NCBI GenBank assembly: GCA_011052285.1
Contig: DRJH01000484.1
Coordinates: 1-27,933, forward strand
From: Gammaproteobacteria bacterium
Lineage (GTDB): Bacteria; Pseudomonadota; Gammaproteobacteria; Arenicellales; DRJH01
Direction: 5' to 3'
Length of the DNA stretch: 27,933 nt
Position 1 is the first letter of the stretch. The number at the start of each line of letters is the position of its first letter. Below, piece after piece: positions 15,647 to 23,459 of this stretch. Under the pieces are notes generated by a model that made no database searches, had not been told where the DNA came from, and was given only the letters and a program-made list of their open reading frames with translations. The position numbers and the translations under genes were made by a program.

Positions 15647-15787
15647 AGCACAGCAGTTTCTCAAGAATCTGCTATGGACTTGACGGCGCTTTCCCCGCTC
15701 CACAATCATAGTTGCTCCGAAAACGACACTACAGCCACCTGCTACTTCATATGGGACTGGGCTTCGACCAAACCTGGAAATATCGCC

Positions 15788-16270
15788 TCAGTCACTGAAA
15801 ACAGGGAAGGCTACCATATATTCTGCAACACGCTGTCGCCAAGGCTCAGGAACCGGTATGGAGCAATGTTTTGCCCGGTCCAGAAAACAGGCTACCAACT
15901 TAACCGCAAAGCAATCGCCTGCCCTTGCATTCCGTCCGGTAACAACCCACTTGATTGAAGCATTACCGAGTTTCTCAATCCGGACCTCCATGGTAAATCG
16001 TTCATCGGCCCGAAGTGGGGCAATAAAATCAATTTCGGTGTGCACGAAGGGCTGGCCCATGCCATTTTTTATATTTAAGTCATACCAACTGATCCCCAAT
16101 ATCTCACGAAAAAAATCACCCACCGCTTCAACGGCATATTCGAGTGTTTTCGGTGTATAAGTAATACCCGCGGGGTCACATTCTCCCCAGGCAACTTTAC
16201 GAGTAACCGTAAACGGCACTTTTAACGTTGAGATTATCGTTTCACAACCTGCTTGACTAAACACCGACAT
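15788..16270 (-). CDS. Hotdog-fold acyl-CoA thioesterase (4HBT/YbgC-like)
   Basis: The 160-residue protein has the 4-hydroxybenzoyl-CoA thioesterase signature WGECDPAGITYTPKTLEYAVEA, where the Asp is the catalytic residue in that group, followed by FVHTEIDFIAPLRADERFTMEVRI of the hotdog sheet. It would hydrolyse an acyl- or aroyl-CoA, perhaps to relieve CoA trapping when the ligases run ahead of downstream steps. The start at 16270 overlaps the livF end by 14 nt with GAGG upstream; a longer frame to 16318 lies wholly inside livF. It is the last gene of the ABC transporter operon and convergent with the ligases (141-bp gap without a clear terminator). Confidence 0.87.
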   Translation of the reverse strand: MSVFSQAGCETIISTLKVPFTVTRKVAWGECDPAGITYTPKTLEYAVEAVGDFFREILGISWYDLNIKNGMGQPFVHTEIDFIAPLRADERFTMEVRIEKLGNASIKWVVTGRNARAGDCFAVKLVACFLDRAKHCSIPVPEPWRQRVAEYMVAFPVFSD

Positions 16271-16973
16271 ACTTTTGATATACCTCGGGATTAGCGGCAA
16301 GATGGCTGGCACTGTCATTGTAAACCACTTTGCCCTTGTTGATCAGAACACAATGATCTGAAATTTTGAGAAGCGATGTAATATCCTTGTCGACGATCAA
16401 TGTAGCCATACCGGTCATATTGATCTTGCGGATGACCGACCAGATTTCCTTGCGAATCAGCGGCGCCAGGCCTTCGGTCGCCTCATCGAGTATCAGCAAA
16501 TCCGGGTTGGTCATCAGGGCACGTCCGATAGACAGCATTTGCTGCTCACCACCGGACAGCTGATTGCCCATATTGGTCTTACGTTCAACCAGTCGTGGAA
16601 ATAGTGCAGCAATACCTTCGAGTGTCCATTCTCGGCTGCCTTTCAAGCCCGGTCTTGCTGACATCAGCAGGTTTTCGTAAACCGTTAAATTAGGGAAGAT
16701 TCCCCTGCCCTCCGGTACCAGTGCAAGACCAAGACGAGCAATTTTATAGGCGGGCCAACCTGCAACTTCCTGTCCTCTGATTTGAACCGTACCGGTTCTT
16801 GGTGCCGTCAACCCCAATAGCGAACGAATAGTCGTGGTCTTGCCCATCCCATTGCGACCCATTAGGCTCACGGTCTCACCCGGTTTTATGCTCAAACTGA
16901 TCCCGTGGAGAATGTGACTGGCTCCGTAATAGGTATTCAGATCCCGTGCCACCAGTAGAGGCTGATCAGTCAT
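16257..16973 (-). CDS. livF: ABC transporter ATPase, LivF type
   Basis: The 238-residue cytoplasmic ATPase of a branched-chain-amino-acid-type (HAAT) importer shows Walker A GRNGMGKTT, signature LSGGEQQMLSIGRAL, Walker B LLILDEATEGLAP and a later His-switch region degraded to DKDITSLL (usual form EQxxxxAL or EHxMxxV). It pairs with LivG. The start is the ATG at 16973 with GAGGTGA upstream; it overlaps the livG end by 8 nt. The substrate is unlikely to be an amino acid, given the CoA ligases nearby; family members also import aromatic acids, urea and amides. Confidence 0.92.
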   Translation of the reverse strand: MTDQPLLVARDLNTYYGASHILHGISLSIKPGETVSLMGRNGMGKTTTIRSLLGLTAPRTGTVQIRGQEVAGWPAYKIARLGLALVPEGRGIFPNLTVYENLLMSARPGLKGSREWTLEGIAALFPRLVERKTNMGNQLSGGEQQMLSIGRALMTNPDLLILDEATEGLAPLIRKEIWSVIRKINMTGMATLIVDKDITSLLKISDHCVLINKGKVVYNDSASHLAANPEVYQKYVGV

Positions 16974-17727
16974 CCCCAATCACCTCATCAGCAAAAAATG
17001 CCTCCTGTACCATTTTGTTGGCACGAATCTCTGCAACGGTTCCCGTAGCGATGACCTTGCCATTCACCATTACCGTCAAGCGGTCAGCAACCACAAATAC
17101 AGCCTGCATATCGTGTTCAATCAAAATGATGGTGTGGTCTTGCTTGAGGGCTTGAATAAGCTCGATAACGCGCTGAGCTTCGATCGTGCCCATCCCGGCC
17201 AAGGGCTCATCGAGTAACAACAGCTGGGGCTCGGTGGCCAGCATCATACCGATCTCCAGTTGGCGCTGTTCTCCGTAACTCATCATTGCGGCGATGCTGT
17301 TTTCCCGATCAGATAAACCACAAAGTGCCAAACTACGTTGCGCACGCTCCGTAACATCGGTCAGTCGACTGGCTCGCTGGAAAAAATGCATCGAATGAGG
17401 CAAGCGGGACTGGGCACCTAACAGGCAATTTTGCAGACAGCTAAACGTTGGGAAAATATTGGTTTTCTGAAAACTTCGACCAATCCCCAGCCGCGAGATC
17501 TTATCCGCAGACAGTTGACTGATGTCCTTTCCGAGATAGTGAATTGTGCCCGTGGTCGGCATCAACTCTCCCGATAGTAGATTAATGAAGGTTGTTTTGC
17601 CCGCACCATTTGGCCCAATGATGGCGTGTAATTGCTGTTGCCTGAACTCCAGACTGACAAAATCAACCGCTGAAATCGCACCAAACTGTGCCGTGAGATC
17701 CTGCGTCGAGAGTATGACCGGCGTCAT
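16966..17727 (-). CDS. livG: ABC transporter ATPase, LivG type
   Basis: This 253-residue ATPase has Walker A GPNGAGKTT, signature MSYGEQRQLEIG, Walker B LLLLDEPLAGM and the His switch in LIEHDMQAVF. The long insert and the GRSFQKTNIF Q-loop are those of LivG/UrtD-type subunits. It forms the motor heterodimer with LivF. Its ATG overlaps the livM stop as ATGA (17724-17727), so translation is coupled. Confidence 0.95.
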   Translation of the reverse strand: MTPVILSTQDLTAQFGAISAVDFVSLEFRQQQLHAIIGPNGAGKTTFINLLSGELMPTTGTIHYLGKDISQLSADKISRLGIGRSFQKTNIFPTFSCLQNCLLGAQSRLPHSMHFFQRASRLTDVTERAQRSLALCGLSDRENSIAAMMSYGEQRQLEIGMMLATEPQLLLLDEPLAGMGTIEAQRVIELIQALKQDHTIILIEHDMQAVFVVADRLTVMVNGKVIATGTVAEIRANKMVQEAFFADEVIGDD

Positions 17728-18725
17728 GTCCGATGATCCTGATGCCCATGATCCTCATTGTTGGTGTTTTGTATCCCCTGGCGATACAGAATCTGGTCCA
17801 ACAACCCGGTCACTCCTTTAGGCAGAAATAACGCGATCAATATCACCAGTATGCCCATTATCAGTAACCAGTGACTGGTATAATCCTGCAGGGTATCCTG
17901 TAACACTACAAAGACAAAAGCACCGATAACCGGTCCATACAGGGTGCCCAGACCACCGAGCACAACCACCATAATCACAATTCCGGACTCATGCCAGGCC
18001 AAATATCCCGGACTGATCGTGCCGGTGTGTGTGACCTCAAGATATCCGGCCAACCCGGCCAGCATTCCGGCAATAATAAAACTCACCCATTTGTAATAAA
18101 ACGTGGCATATCCAATCGCCCGGGTACGTGATTCATTGGCCTTGATACCCATAATGACCCGGCCAAAGGGAGAGCCCAGTAGCCGTTTAACCAACAATAG
18201 CGAAGCCACGAGAGAACCTAGAACAAAGTAATAGAACGTACGATTTTGTTCAAGATCGAGAATAACCGTATTGCCAATAGTAACCGTGGGCCGGAAGAAT
18301 AAAAACATGCCATCGGATCCACCCCATTGCACCGCTTCCTGGAAGTAATAAAATACCATCTGCGCGAATGCCAGGGTGATCATAATAAAATAGATGCCCG
18401 TGGTACGAACCGAAAACCAACCGATGATGGCAGCCGCCAGGCCGGACGCCAGAATACTCAAGGGCAAGGACCAGAACAGGCTGACACCGGATGACTCCGG
18501 GGTCACAATAGCCAGAACATAACCGGCAAGTCCGAAAAAAGCAGCATGACCGAAGCTGACCAGCCCGGTGAACCCGATCAGCAGGTCAAGACTCATGGCG
18601 AAAATACCAAAAATCATGATCCGCACGACCAATTCGGTATAATAGTCCGCACCTACAAATGGGAACACAGCCAGTAGTAGCACAGCCAGTAGCAACAACC
18701 AACGTACAGGGCGGGAAAATTCCAT
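17724..18725 (-). CDS. livM: ABC transporter permease, LivM type
   Basis: The 333-residue inner-membrane permease has about eight to ten hydrophobic helices. It includes the LivM pattern ELVVRIMIFGIFAMSLDLLIGFTGLVSFGHAAFFGLAGY near the N-terminus and the EAA-like coupling region EVTHTGTISPGYLAWHESG ... GGLGTLYGPVIGAF. I chose ATG 18725, which has GAGG six nt upstream just after the livH stop; the ATG at 18731 directly abuts GAGG, and the longer frame to 18776 overlaps livH. The short hydrophilic tail ends in a His/Asp-rich stretch. Confidence 0.93.
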   Translation of the reverse strand: MEFSRPVRWLLLLAVLLLAVFPFVGADYYTELVVRIMIFGIFAMSLDLLIGFTGLVSFGHAAFFGLAGYVLAIVTPESSGVSLFWSLPLSILASGLAAAIIGWFSVRTTGIYFIMITLAFAQMVFYYFQEAVQWGGSDGMFLFFRPTVTIGNTVILDLEQNRTFYYFVLGSLVASLLLVKRLLGSPFGRVIMGIKANESRTRAIGYATFYYKWVSFIIAGMLAGLAGYLEVTHTGTISPGYLAWHESGIVIMVVVLGGLGTLYGPVIGAFVFVVLQDTLQDYTSHWLLIMGILVILIALFLPKGVTGLLDQILYRQGIQNTNNEDHGHQDHRT

Positions 18726-18733
18726 GCCCATCC

Positions 18734-19609
18734 TCAGGAAGAGGTAGTGCGACCGTAAAGGCCTTGTGGCCGCCACACCAGAATCCCTGCCATCAGGGCA
18801 TAAACCACCATCGAGGCCAAATTGGGCAACAGTACCTGACCAAACGTCGTTGCCAAACCGATCAACATGGCACCGATAAACGCACCCTTGATGGAACCGA
18901 TACCACCGATGACCACAACCACAAAGGAGACGATTAGTATGCCGTTACCCATGCCCGGGAAAACCGAACTGACGGGAGCTGCGATCATGCCGGAAAATGC
19001 TGCAAGCGCCGCACCGACACTGAAGACGATCGAGAACACAAGATTGATGTTAATCCCCAGCACTTCCACCATCTCCCGATTGGAAGCTCCGGCGCGGACA
19101 ATCATCCCCAGGCGGGTTTTTTGAATAACCAGATACATACCACCAGCCAGCAACAGACCGACCACAGAGATAAACAAACGATAAATTGGATAATCCTGAT
19201 TCTCGGTCAGGGCAATCCTCCCACTGAGTATTTCCGGTACCGGCACACTATAAAAATCAGACCCCCAGATCAATAACTGGGCTTCGTTAAGAATCAGGAT
19301 CAAACCATAGGTCAGGAGCAATTGACACAAGTGATCCCGTTGATACAGATAGGAAATCGCGAAACGCTCGATCACCAGACTAAGCACGATCATGATGGGC
19401 ACGCCGAGCAAAATGGCCATGAAGAAGTTACCCAGAACGCCATTGAGCCAAAATACGATATAGGCTCCGAACATGTAAAAAGCACCATGGGCAAGATTAA
19501 TGATGCCCATGATACCGAACACCAAAGTCAGGCCACTGGAGACCAGAAACAGCAAAAAGCCGTACTGCACCCCATTGAGCACCTGCACCAGAAATACTGT
19601 CAAATCCAT
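18734..19609 (-). CDS. livH: ABC transporter permease, LivH type
   Basis: The 291-residue permease begins MDLTVFLVQVLNGVQYG and shows LivH-family blocks: SSGLTLVFGIMGIINLAHGAFYM, RAGASNREMVEVLGIN and GGIGSIKGAFIGAMLIG (the ATPase-contact region). It forms the membrane channel with LivM. A 104-nt gap with a hairpin terminator separates it from the binding-protein gene, the usual way to make more of the binding protein than of the membrane parts. The ATG at 19609 has AAGG touching it and another AAGG 13 nt upstream, so the ribosome site is poor. Confidence 0.94.
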   Translation of the reverse strand: MDLTVFLVQVLNGVQYGFLLFLVSSGLTLVFGIMGIINLAHGAFYMFGAYIVFWLNGVLGNFFMAILLGVPIMIVLSLVIERFAISYLYQRDHLCQLLLTYGLILILNEAQLLIWGSDFYSVPVPEILSGRIALTENQDYPIYRLFISVVGLLLAGGMYLVIQKTRLGMIVRAGASNREMVEVLGININLVFSIVFSVGAALAAFSGMIAAPVSSVFPGMGNGILIVSFVVVVIGGIGSIKGAFIGAMLIGLATTFGQVLLPNLASMVVYALMAGILVWRPQGLYGRTTSS

Positions 19610-19654
19610 CCTTCAACCAAACCTTGCGCTATTTCCCGCCATAAAAAACCAATA

Positions 19655-19680
19655 GAAAAGAAAAAAGGGACCTCCCTTTT
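19655..19680 (-). terminator. Intrinsic terminator/attenuator between the binding-protein gene and livH
   Basis: On the minus strand AAAAGGGA-GG-TCCCTTTT forms an 8-bp stem with a very tight loop, followed by TTCTTTT. It sits 34 nt after the binding-protein stop, where partial termination would set the binding protein above the transporter. A second small stem (AGAAG/CTTCT) precedes it. Confidence 0.7.
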
Positions 19681-19713
19681 GAAGAAGCCCCCTTCTGGTT
19701 AAGCACTTCAGAA

Positions 19714-20910
19714 TCAGGCTTTACATCCCACGGCCGGATCTTCGAGCCCCTTAGCAAGCGTTTTTAAGGTTACCTGTTTGCCATTTCTGACTTCCCTCAA
19801 GTAAATATTTTGTACCGGGTTATGCGATTTTGAAAAGGTGAATTTACCCCGCGGGCTGTCGATAACAGCACTACCCATGGCACTGATAATCTTACCCTGT
19901 GCACCAACATCGCCATCTACCGCAGCCATACCCTGTAGCAGCAAAGAAGCTGCATCATAGCCCTGTACAGCGAACACATTGGACTTGCCTGCACCGAACT
20001 GTTTTTCATAATTGGCGATAAAGCGTTTATTGGTTTCATTGGGCAGATCACGCACGTAGTGCAGCGTGGTCTGAACGCCCTCTGCAGCTGAGCCGGCCGG
20101 TTTTTCCACACCTTCGGTCAGAAAACCTGTTCCATACAGAGGAATTTTGGCCTTAAGACCCGCCGCCTCATAATCCTTGAGGAATTTTATTGCACCACCA
20201 CCGGAGAAAAATGCGAACACTGCGTCCGGCTTCATGTCGGCAATGGTCGACAGGTGTGCCTGAAATTCCACACTGGGAAATGGATTCAGGATATCCTTAA
20301 CGGACTTGCCACCCGCCTTTTCGAATGACTCTCGGCCGGCCTGCATCATCTGGATGCCAGCGCCGTATTTCCAACTAATGGTAATGATTGTTCTGTGCCC
20401 GGCGTCATACATAGCAGGACCTGCCATCACGGCAGTTTGCCAATTCGAAAAAGAGGTCCTGAAAATATTTGGCGCACACAGGGCTCCGGTTACTGCGTTC
20501 GATCCGGCGTTCGGGTCGATCATGATCGGCGAACCTTTTTTGCCAATAATTTTAGCCATGACTGCGGCAATTCCGGAATGTACCGGACCGAGGATGAAAT
20601 CAGCTTTCTGCTTGCTGATCAGCTTGTTGACATTCTGCCCGGCCTTGGGTACTGACATTTCGCTGTCGATGGCGACATATTCCACCGATCTGCCCCCAAG
20701 CTTGCCTCCAGCCTCGTCGATACGCATTTTAAAGGCATTGGTGATGGATTCACCCAACATGGCATAGGTGCCGGAATACGGCAGTAGAATACCGATCTTG
20801 ACCGGTGCATTCCCCGCTATCGCGAACCGGGTCGGTATAAATCCCGCTGCCGCTGTGGCACCTGCGAGTGTAAGAAAGTGGCGTCGATCGCCATCAAATA
20901 TTGTGGTCAT
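19714..20910 (-). CDS. Periplasmic substrate-binding protein of the Liv-type importer (Tat-type signal)
   Basis: This 398-residue type I periplasmic binding protein (Leu/Ile/Val-BP family) starts MTTIFDGDRRHFLTLAGATAAAG, a twin-arginine-like signal (RRHFL), then the mature VKIGILLPYSGTYAMLGES. Other landmarks are DSEMSVPKAGQNVNKLI, FILGPVHSGIAA, NIFRTSFSNWQ and FAVQGYDAASLL. Members of this group near CoA ligases often bind aromatic or other carboxylates; the ligand cannot be told from sequence. A strong ribosome site (GAGGAG) precedes the ATG at 20910. It leads the operon, with a good promoter at 21000-21029. Confidence 0.93.
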   Translation of the reverse strand: MTTIFDGDRRHFLTLAGATAAAGFIPTRFAIAGNAPVKIGILLPYSGTYAMLGESITNAFKMRIDEAGGKLGGRSVEYVAIDSEMSVPKAGQNVNKLISKQKADFILGPVHSGIAAVMAKIIGKKGSPIMIDPNAGSNAVTGALCAPNIFRTSFSNWQTAVMAGPAMYDAGHRTIITISWKYGAGIQMMQAGRESFEKAGGKSVKDILNPFPSVEFQAHLSTIADMKPDAVFAFFSGGGAIKFLKDYEAAGLKAKIPLYGTGFLTEGVEKPAGSAAEGVQTTLHYVRDLPNETNKRFIANYEKQFGAGKSNVFAVQGYDAASLLLQGMAAVDGDVGAQGKIISAMGSAVIDSPRGKFTFSKSHNPVQNIYLREVRNGKQVTLKTLAKGLEDPAVGCKA

Positions 20911-20999
20911 CTTCTATCTCCTCAGGAATTTGCCCTTAAGTACAGATATGGTCCACCTGGACTCATTGGCTTAAATGTTTATGCCCCACTTCGCAGTTG

Positions 21000-21029
21000 A
21001 TCATAGCGCACTGTGTATTGTCTTTTCAA
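21000..21029 (-). promoter_or_regulatory. Putative sigma70-type promoter of the ABC transporter operon
   Basis: On the minus strand TTGAAA (21024-21029) and TATGAT (21000-21005) are separated by 18 nt, each close to consensus. The predicted start of transcription is about 80 nt before the binding-protein ATG. Tandem 15-bp repeats lie just upstream of the -35 box. Confidence 0.6.
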
Positions 21030-21033
21030 CTGT

Positions 21034-21063
21034 GCAAGGCAGCACTACGCAAGGTAGTACTAA
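21034..21063. repeat. Tandem 15-bp direct repeat upstream of the transporter promoter
   Basis: GCAAGGCAGCACTAC is followed directly by GCAAGGTAGTACTAA (12 of 15 equal). The pair lies 4 nt upstream of the -35 box of the minus-strand promoter, the position of many activator sites. It could be the operator of a local regulator; no regulator gene is in the window. Confidence 0.5.
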
Positions 21064-21111
21064 TGGGAACAGTCGAGCAATATACCGCAATCATTGAGCC
21101 GGCATTCAAAC

Positions 21112-21139
21112 TTGCAATTCACCGAAACTATCCTAAGAT
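21112..21139 (+). promoter_or_regulatory. Putative promoter of the cyclophilin gene
   Basis: TTGCAA (21112-21117) and TAAGAT (21134-21139) are 16 nt apart. Transcription would start near 21146, so the ATG at 21146 would be at the very 5' end while the one at 21170 has a leader with GGAG. This supports the later start. Confidence 0.5.
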
Positions 21140-21169
21140 AGCTGTATGTCGATTTTATGGAGCGTATTA

Positions 21170-21733
21170 ATGAGGAGCTTACGACTTCTGTCACTCTTGT
21201 TTCTGGTCTTTCTGCCTTTGTTTACAACAGTCACTCAGGCTGGAACACTGGTAAAATTGACGACCACTAAAGGGGTTATTGTGGTTGAGCTCAATGATAA
21301 AAAAGCACCCCTCACTGTTCAGAATTTTTTGACCTACGTAGACAAAGGTTATTATAATAATACAGTTTTTCACCGGGTTATCAAAGGTTTCATGATCCAA
21401 GGTGGTGGCTTTGACCGCAAGTATCGGCGCAAACGAACCCGAGCGCGGGTCCGCAATGAATCCAATAATGGCCTCAGTAATCGGCGGGGTACTCTGGCGA
21501 TGGCGCGAATGCAAGATCCGGATTCGGCGGCGGCACAATTTTTTATCAATCAGGCCGACAACAGCAATCTAGACTACCCTCGTTATGGTGGATACACGGT
21601 ATTCGGCCGGGTAACTCAAGGCCTGGATGTGGTTGATGCCATCGCAGCTGCTCCTACTTCCACTCGGCATTACATGCGTGATGTACCTACAGAAGATATT
21701 ATTTTACAACGCGCTGAGCGACTCAAGCCGTGA
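21170..21733 (+). CDS. Periplasmic cyclophilin-type peptidyl-prolyl isomerase
   Basis: The 187-residue protein has a signal peptide (MRSLRLLSLLFLVFLPLF ... TQAG) and a compact bacterial cyclophilin domain. Active-site blocks are FHRVIKGFMIQGGGF (catalytic Arg, Phe, Gln) and AQFFINQADNSNLD, with YTVFGRVTQGLDVVDAI near the end. It should catalyse proline isomerisation of envelope proteins, like PpiA. An unusually basic insert, DRKYRRKRTRARVRNE, replaces the usual loop. I chose ATG 21170 because GGAG lies 7 nt upstream; ATG 21146 lacks one. Confidence 0.92.
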   Translation: MRSLRLLSLLFLVFLPLFTTVTQAGTLVKLTTTKGVIVVELNDKKAPLTVQNFLTYVDKGYYNNTVFHRVIKGFMIQGGGFDRKYRRKRTRARVRNESNNGLSNRRGTLAMARMQDPDSAAAQFFINQADNSNLDYPRYGGYTVFGRVTQGLDVVDAIAAAPTSTRHYMRDVPTEDIILQRAERLKP

Positions 21734-21746
21734 GCCCTGCCCCTGG

Positions 21747-21832
21747 ACTCTTGAATAACAAAATCGTAAGTGATTGATTTTATTATTCTCGGATTGGGGG
21801 CCGCGAAGCGGGGTGCGTTGCTCTTGAATAGC
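21747..21832 (+). repeat. Repeat B, solitary copy
   Basis: The segment matches the reverse complement of 27670-27749 over nearly its whole length. It contains a long imperfect stem, AATAACAAAATC with GATTTTATTATT, and a small stem CCGC-GAA-GCGG. Its ends both carry the 10-mer CTCTTGAATA (21748-21757 and 21821-21830) in direct orientation. It lies 13 nt after the cyclophilin stop and may act as a mRNA end structure. The remaining gap to 21936 shows nothing else clear. Confidence 0.75.
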
Positions 21833-21936
21833 ACCTGATCTTAAGGATCGACATCGACGATTACTTGTGTTACAGGAATAGCTACACAACTGTTTATTTC
21901 TGAACACTATTGCTGTAGTAGCATAAGCACAGGCCT

Positions 21937-23139
21937 ATGATTAAAAAAATTAAAATCGCCGATCTGACGACTGGTATGTACATCCACGATCTGGATGCCA
22001 ACTGGTTATCCCATAATTTCCTCAAGAACCAGTTTGCGATCAAAGATTCTGCAACATTGAGTAAAATCAGAAAATCAGGTTTGCAACAGGTCTATATTGA
22101 CACCAGCAAAGGAACTGATATTACTACAGGCCAAGCCGCCTCATCAGTACGCCAGGCAATTGACGCCAAAGAGCAAGCCCTGGTCAGCAATATCGCACCA
22201 CAACAGGATCAACTGACGGTTGCCGAAGAAAAAGAGCGGGCACATGCTGTTGTTCGTGAAGCCAATAAAATTATTACCGGAGTCCTGGAAAATGTCCGGG
22301 TAAATCGAAATGTTGATGTTGCCTCAGTGAGTGAGGTTTCCAGCAAACTGGTCGATTCAGTATTTCGTAACAAGCACGCATTAATCAGTCTGACACGGAT
22401 AAAGGACAAAGATCACTATACTTTCCAGCACTCGGTGAGTGTATGCGGGCTGATGGTCAATTTTTGTCGAGCCATGGAATTTGACAAGGAAACCGTACAG
22501 AAGATTGCCGAAGGCAGTATGTTGCATGATATCGGTAAAATGCTGGTGCCCAATGAGGTGCTTTGTAAACCCGGCCGGCTGACAGATCCGGAGTTTGTGA
22601 TTATGCGCAAGCATGTCGTATACAGCAGAGAGATACTCGAAAATAATCCGGCTATTGCACAATGTGGCCTCGACGTCGCCGCACAACATCATGAGCGAGT
22701 AGATGGCAGCGGTTACCCTCTTGGCCTAAAGGGTGATGAAATCTCCATCTATGGCAAGATGTCCACCATTGTCGATGTCTATGATGCACTTGCCTCTGTA
22801 CGCTGTTATAAAAATGCCTGGGAACCTTCTCTGGTGTTGAAAAAACTCCTGGAATGGAGCGATCATCACTTCGAAGCCGGGCTGGTGCACAAATTCATCC
22901 GCAGTCTTGGTATCTATCCGGTCGGTAGTTTGGTCGAACTCAATTCCGGCAAACTGGCCATCGTCATTGATCAAAGTCAGGATGACCTACTCTCTCCAAT
23001 TGTTCAAATTATTTACAGCATCAAGCAAAATGGCTATGTAAGGCCCCAGCAGCTCGACCTATCAAAGACCACGGCTGAGAAAATAAAGAATTGGGTAGAC
23101 CCGGAGAAATTCGGTATTGATATCACCAATTTCTTCTAA
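21937..23139 (+). CDS. HD-GYP domain c-di-GMP phosphodiesterase with DUF3391 N-terminus
   Basis: The 400-residue cytoplasmic protein starts with a DUF3391-type region (about 1-130: IADLTTGMYIHDLDANWLSHNF) followed by an HD-GYP domain (about 145-320). Key motifs are HDIGK (197-201), the HHE at 251-253, GSGYP with GYP at 259-261, and DVYDAL. This set binds two or three metal ions and hydrolyses c-di-GMP to pGpG or GMP. The C-terminal 80 residues (GSLVELNSGKLAIVIDQ) form the usual small beta domain. It likely stands alone as a signalling gene; no response-regulator receiver is fused to it. Confidence 0.94.
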   Translation: MIKKIKIADLTTGMYIHDLDANWLSHNFLKNQFAIKDSATLSKIRKSGLQQVYIDTSKGTDITTGQAASSVRQAIDAKEQALVSNIAPQQDQLTVAEEKERAHAVVREANKIITGVLENVRVNRNVDVASVSEVSSKLVDSVFRNKHALISLTRIKDKDHYTFQHSVSVCGLMVNFCRAMEFDKETVQKIAEGSMLHDIGKMLVPNEVLCKPGRLTDPEFVIMRKHVVYSREILENNPAIAQCGLDVAAQHHERVDGSGYPLGLKGDEISIYGKMSTIVDVYDALASVRCYKNAWEPSLVLKKLLEWSDHHFEAGLVHKFIRSLGIYPVGSLVELNSGKLAIVIDQSQDDLLSPIVQIIYSIKQNGYVRPQQLDLSKTTAEKIKNWVDPEKFGIDITNFF

Positions 23140-23145
23140 CCCGCT

Positions 23146-23234
23146 AAAAAAAAGGGGTCAGAGCCCTTTTTCTATATTTAGTGTATATTAATCAATAATT
23201 TACTGACATTAAAGGGCTCTGACCCCTTTTTTTT
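23146..23234. repeat. REPIN-like inverted repeat with GGGGTCAGAGCCC arms
   Basis: Two perfectly complementary 24-nt arms (23146-23169 and 23211-23234) flank a 41-nt AT-rich centre. Each arm has A8/T8 at its outer end and the core GGGGTCAGAGCCC, itself able to fold (AAGGG/CCCTT). It starts 7 nt after the HD-GYP stop and ends 10 nt before tRNA-Ser. The T8 tails on both strands make it a likely bidirectional terminator. The core recalls REP sequences spread by RAYT-type transposases; this is from memory. Confidence 0.9.
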
Positions 23235-23244
23235 CTTTTTTGAT

Positions 23245-23332
23245 TGGCGGAGAGGGAGGGATTCGAACCCCCGGAGGCTCTCGCCTCAACGGTTTTCAAG
23301 ACCGCCGCTTTCGACCACTCAGCCACCTCTCC
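23245..23332 (-). tRNA. tRNA-Ser (anticodon UGA)
   Basis: The 88-nt gene reads GGAGAGG at its 5' end and CCTCTCC-G-CCA at the 3' end, with CCA encoded. The anticodon loop CTTGAAA gives UGA (codon UCA), between CGGT and ACCG. The long variable arm GAGGC-GAGA-GCCTC is diagnostic of serine, and GGTTCGAATCC forms the T arm. It lies between the inverted repeat (23146-23234) and a copy of repeat C. Confidence 0.97.
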
Positions 23333-23350
23333 GATGTGTATTTTTGTCCT

Positions 23351-23396
23351 GCTGGTGCAACAACCGATTGCCTCTGTTCTCGGACAGCCCCCTAGG
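23351..23396 (-). repeat. Dispersed repeat C, copy 2 (divergent)
   Basis: Minus strand CCTAGGGGGCTGTCCGAGAA is followed by a less conserved part with CGGTTGTTGC. Shared with copy 1 over the first 20 bases with one difference, then more weakly for about 25 bases. It lies 18 nt upstream of the tRNA-Ser 5' end, between thrC and the tRNA, so it might affect tRNA transcription. No other feature is seen in 23397-23459. Confidence 0.65.
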
Positions 23397-23459
23397 AAAT
23401 AGTGCGATTTTACCGCAAGTGTCTGCGCTTGGCATCTGCTTCCTGATGAGGCGGTAGCA

